The translations under genes and the position numbers were made by a program. From positions 4,779,391 through 4,843,390 of the forward strand of contig CM060174.1 in NCBI GenBank assembly GCA_030549775.1: DNA of 64,000 nt, written 5' to 3'. How positions within the stretch are numbered: position 1 is the first letter of the stretch; every line of letters begins with the position of its first letter. Positions 61,001 through 64,000 of the stretch are shown here, in pieces. Origin of the DNA: Tamarix chinensis. Its lineage: Eukaryota; Streptophyta; Magnoliopsida; Caryophyllales; Tamaricaceae. A model generated the notes under the pieces. The model had not been told where the DNA came from, did no database searches, and saw only the letters and a program-made list of their open reading frames with translations.

Positions 61001-64000
61001 TACTTCACTTCTCTTGTTTACTCTAACTTTTGAGTTGTTATTGAAATTAATCTTATGTCTCAATCTAATTAAGACTTTTCCTTGCACTTTCGGGGATGAA
61101 CGATAGAGTCTCTAGGTGCTCAACTTTTTACTTTTTTGTTATCTTTCCCTTCGATTCAAACTAGAATCAAGTTAGAAAGCTGAGTTTATTTGTTCTTTTG
61201 TAATGTGGTTTCAAGAAGAATTATCAAATCCATTTTTTGGACAAAGAATACCTAATTGTAAGTCATGCGCTTGATTGTTTTCACATATCTTATCATTCAT
61301 TGCTAAGGTTGTGAAATATCATGTATATCTACAACAAGCTTTGATGGCAGTAACTTAGATTTTCTCTAACACATTGCTTTGTATTGTTTTGGTTTATGAC
61401 GACCTACTTGATTTGCAAATGTAGTAACTTAATTTGAGTAGGTATGGTTAATTCTCTTTTGATATGAACTAAGCAACAAATGTAATTTTGAAGCTTTAAT
61501 TTTATTCTCAAGTTTGGAGTTTATTTGGTTCGGTTTAAACCAAACAAAAATAGGAGAATATCGATCGAAAATTCAAGCTCAAACAAAAACTGAACTTAGC
61601 AATTTGATCGACATTATACTCATTTTGATAGGTTTGGGGCCTCTTTCTTTGTTGAGATCTGGTCAATAATTTTCTATTATTTTTTCATTAATGGTAATTT
61701 TATCTTATGGAAGATTATAAGGTGGATTAGTGTTTTCCTTTTAGCAATAAATTATTTGAATAAAATCAAATTTGTATTAAGATTTTTCTATAGTGGATTG
61801 TTCACTATAGGAAATTGCCAATAGCTGCTGCTAGGATTCAATATTGTGCCTTGGTGGAAGTTAAATTTCATCTTAACCTGATTAAGAATACGATGAAACA
61901 ATAGTAGTCCTTACTTATTTGTACAAGAAAATGTATTGGCAAAGTAAGGGCACCTAAGAGCAGGATAGTTTATTACGTGGATTCAATAGGATGATGGAGC
62001 ATGAAGTATGTTTGACGGGGTTCTCGTTTTTTACTTTGCTTTGCTAGTTCCCAAGTAATTATGGGTTGCTGCTAGCTCTTTTGTTAGTTTGTGGACGATT
62101 AGGAGTAATTGTAGTATTGAGATAGTTTCCTCTTTGGAGGGTAGCTTTTGTCTTTTTTTTTCCTTACCTTATGCTTATAGCGTTTTGCTGTATCCTAGGA
62201 TTTGTTACTAAGAGGAGTCTTGGTCTTTTAGCAATTACATGAGGTGTGAAGTTTTTTTCCAGGTACTATGGTTGGGCTTACATGCATAGAGTTTTGGTTG
62301 AATATCCCCTGCATATATCAGTATATGGCCATATTGTCTGGTTCATAGCTTCCTTTTTTTTCCCAGTAAGTAGGGGTGTATCAATAAGGAAATACTAGAA
62401 GAAAATCATCTAGTAAATGAATAAAAATATTATAGAAATATTATATTGTAGACAACTTTTTGATGAAGAAAATCACCATCCTTTCCCTACTCAAGGATAC
62501 ATACATGCATGCATCATCCGGTACTAGAGAATAAAACTTTAGTTTACCCGGTGTAAGACGAACGGATACCTTTTTTTCATTACATTCACTAGCCTTGTAT
62601 GTCCTCCTATGCAACAATACTTGGAATGAATACAAGATACCTATCTTTAAGATCTAACCTCAACTGGGCGGCTCTTATAGGTTTAGCCTATTAAAGCTTA
62701 TATCAAATTCAGCTAATTAAATGTTATTAAGATTTACATGATGTTAGTTATAAGTTATTCTAATCAAAAGTTTGCTGATCGAACAAAACCTCATAAGATT
62801 ACCACAAAGGGGACTCAGATTTCAATAAAAAAATTGAAAAATGAATTAAGAAAATCTATTTTAATTTAAGATATCCGTAAAGGAACCTAGAATGTAATGT
62901 ATATGTCAAACAACTTGTATGCATTTAGATATGTTGCCTTTTCTTAGATCTTTTATAGTGAAACATTATATATATGGCTTAGGAATCTCCATAATTTGAG
63001 TCGTTTGACATGGAAAAGTTGGGTGTCGTACCATTTTTACTGATCTTGTTATGTTGAATTCCATGGAGGATCTTCACTTTGTTGCAATACCTTAGAAATA
63101 TATTTATGGAATTTTCAAACTTTAACATGAAAATTGTTTTCTTTCAACTTATAATTTCTTAACTCCACTCCAAAAAGTTTGTTTTCACTAATTCAAGCTG
63201 AAATCTTGGTCTAGTATTGGAAGGAAAAGTTTTAATGATAAATTTATATTTTTATCTTGGTCCCACCTTTCCATTTATAGTAGTAAGTTTTATAGCTTTT
63301 CAAGAAAGGAAATGTGGTATACTCTAGGAAGACTTGGATTTTTCTTGGATGTTCCTTGTCATTCATAATGTTTTGAACTTTTTTTTATGTTGCTATAGAA
63401 CTCTATTTGATGGAACTTATCCTACATGCTATATTGGTAGTTTTGGGGAAGTCTCTAGTGTCTTTATAGGACCTCTGCATAATTTGTCTTTCCATGTGGT
63501 CTCTTCCTGTATCATGTCTTGTTCCATCACTCATTACTTAACTATCCATGTTCTTGTTATTCTTATTTTTCACTGTAATTACTAAAATATCACAAAACCT
63601 CTTTAATGATCAAGTTTATCCTTAGTATGCATTAACATATGATTCATATAATATGTGTGCCCAAAGTGCACAAATTTTGCTCTATCCCTCTACTATCTGG
63701 TGTTGTTATGCTGGGACATGCCATATGGGTTGTTTATCACAATGTTTCCCCCCAGATTCATTAGCTTAATATTTGAGTTACCATCAACTATGGCTTATAT
63801 GTAATGGTGGTTTGGATGACCCATGATATGATATTGTTAGGTTATGATCAGATCAACCAAGAAAATTAATGCACAAAAGTAAAAGAATGGCAGAAAATGA
63901 GTAGAGTGGATTGAGTGAGAATTGAGTTGACTATATTAGTAGAAAATTTAGGAATTTGAGACCCTACTGCTAGAGGTCATAGGATGCTTAAAGCTGGGTC
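61000..64000. other. Unassigned AT-rich DNA
   Basis: No gene, transposon domain, tRNA or tandem repeat recognised on either strand. Short frames (62441-62635 minus, 63334-63585 plus) have no recognisable signature. Confidence 0.4.

Noticed and set aside
61000..64000. Possible second host gene in the right-hand 3 kb
   Set aside because: I looked on both strands for conserved motifs and plausible exons and found only short frames without signatures.

Overview
The window is plant nuclear DNA from an angiosperm with a repeat-rich genome; I cannot name the species. The evidence is one spliced plant-specific DUF1218 membrane-protein gene, plant-type Ty1/copia, Ty3/gypsy, LINE and PIF/Harbinger remains, GT-AG introns, and long AT-rich, heavily mutated repeats. 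Almost every long open reading frame is an artefact of low-complexity DNA or a fragment of a dead transposon.

The only intact host gene I can support is a DUF1218 four-helix membrane protein on the + strand: exons 18020-18121, 28817-29022 and 29231-29498, 191 aa. All splice sites are GT-AG and both junctions keep the frame. Its first intron is 10.7 kb. Nearly half of that intron is one inserted 4978-bp LTR-like element with a perfect 5-bp target duplication, and the intron also holds a foldback MITE-like repeat.

The dominant theme is one family of very large, non-coding elements. They begin TGTAACACC, end near GGGGTATTACA, and lie between 5-bp target-site duplications (TSDs). I read them as solo LTRs of a retrotransposon whose internal domain is absent from the window. 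Copies: A 331-6197 (TSD AGACC); R, inverted and split by A, 1-330 and 6198-7234; B 9431-14576 (TSD AGTAT); C 21096-26073 (TSD GTGAG); D from 33143; E from 35058; F, inverted, 36028-36558 and 39888-42237; G, inverted, 36559-39887 (TSD CTTTG); H, inverted, about 46027-47906; I 48567-52251 (TSD ATACT/ATACC); J, truncated, ending at 60635. They share a conserved left end, a block of palindromic CCGGTGGACCGG repeats in one subfamily, copy-specific mini- and microsatellites in the middle, and in A, B and I a GC-rich zone ending in a polypurine tract 300-420 bp before the right end.

Layout: 1-7234 is LTR-A nested in the older inverted LTR-R. 7235-9430 is unassigned DNA. 9431-14576 is LTR-B. 14577-17640 is unassigned DNA with a PIF/Harbinger pseudogene. 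17640-29700 is the DUF1218 gene. 30500-42240 is a dead copia element (copia-1) stacked with LTR-D, E, F and G. 42300-45010 holds a GC-rich segment and an antisense LINE remnant. 46027-61000 is a second dead copia element (copia-2) split by LTR-I, by a complete but degenerate Ty3/gypsy element (52832-58774, minus strand, two LTRs), and by LTR-J. 61000-64000 shows nothing I recognise. The transposons do not work together with the host gene; the layout records repeated insertion beside and inside one small gene.
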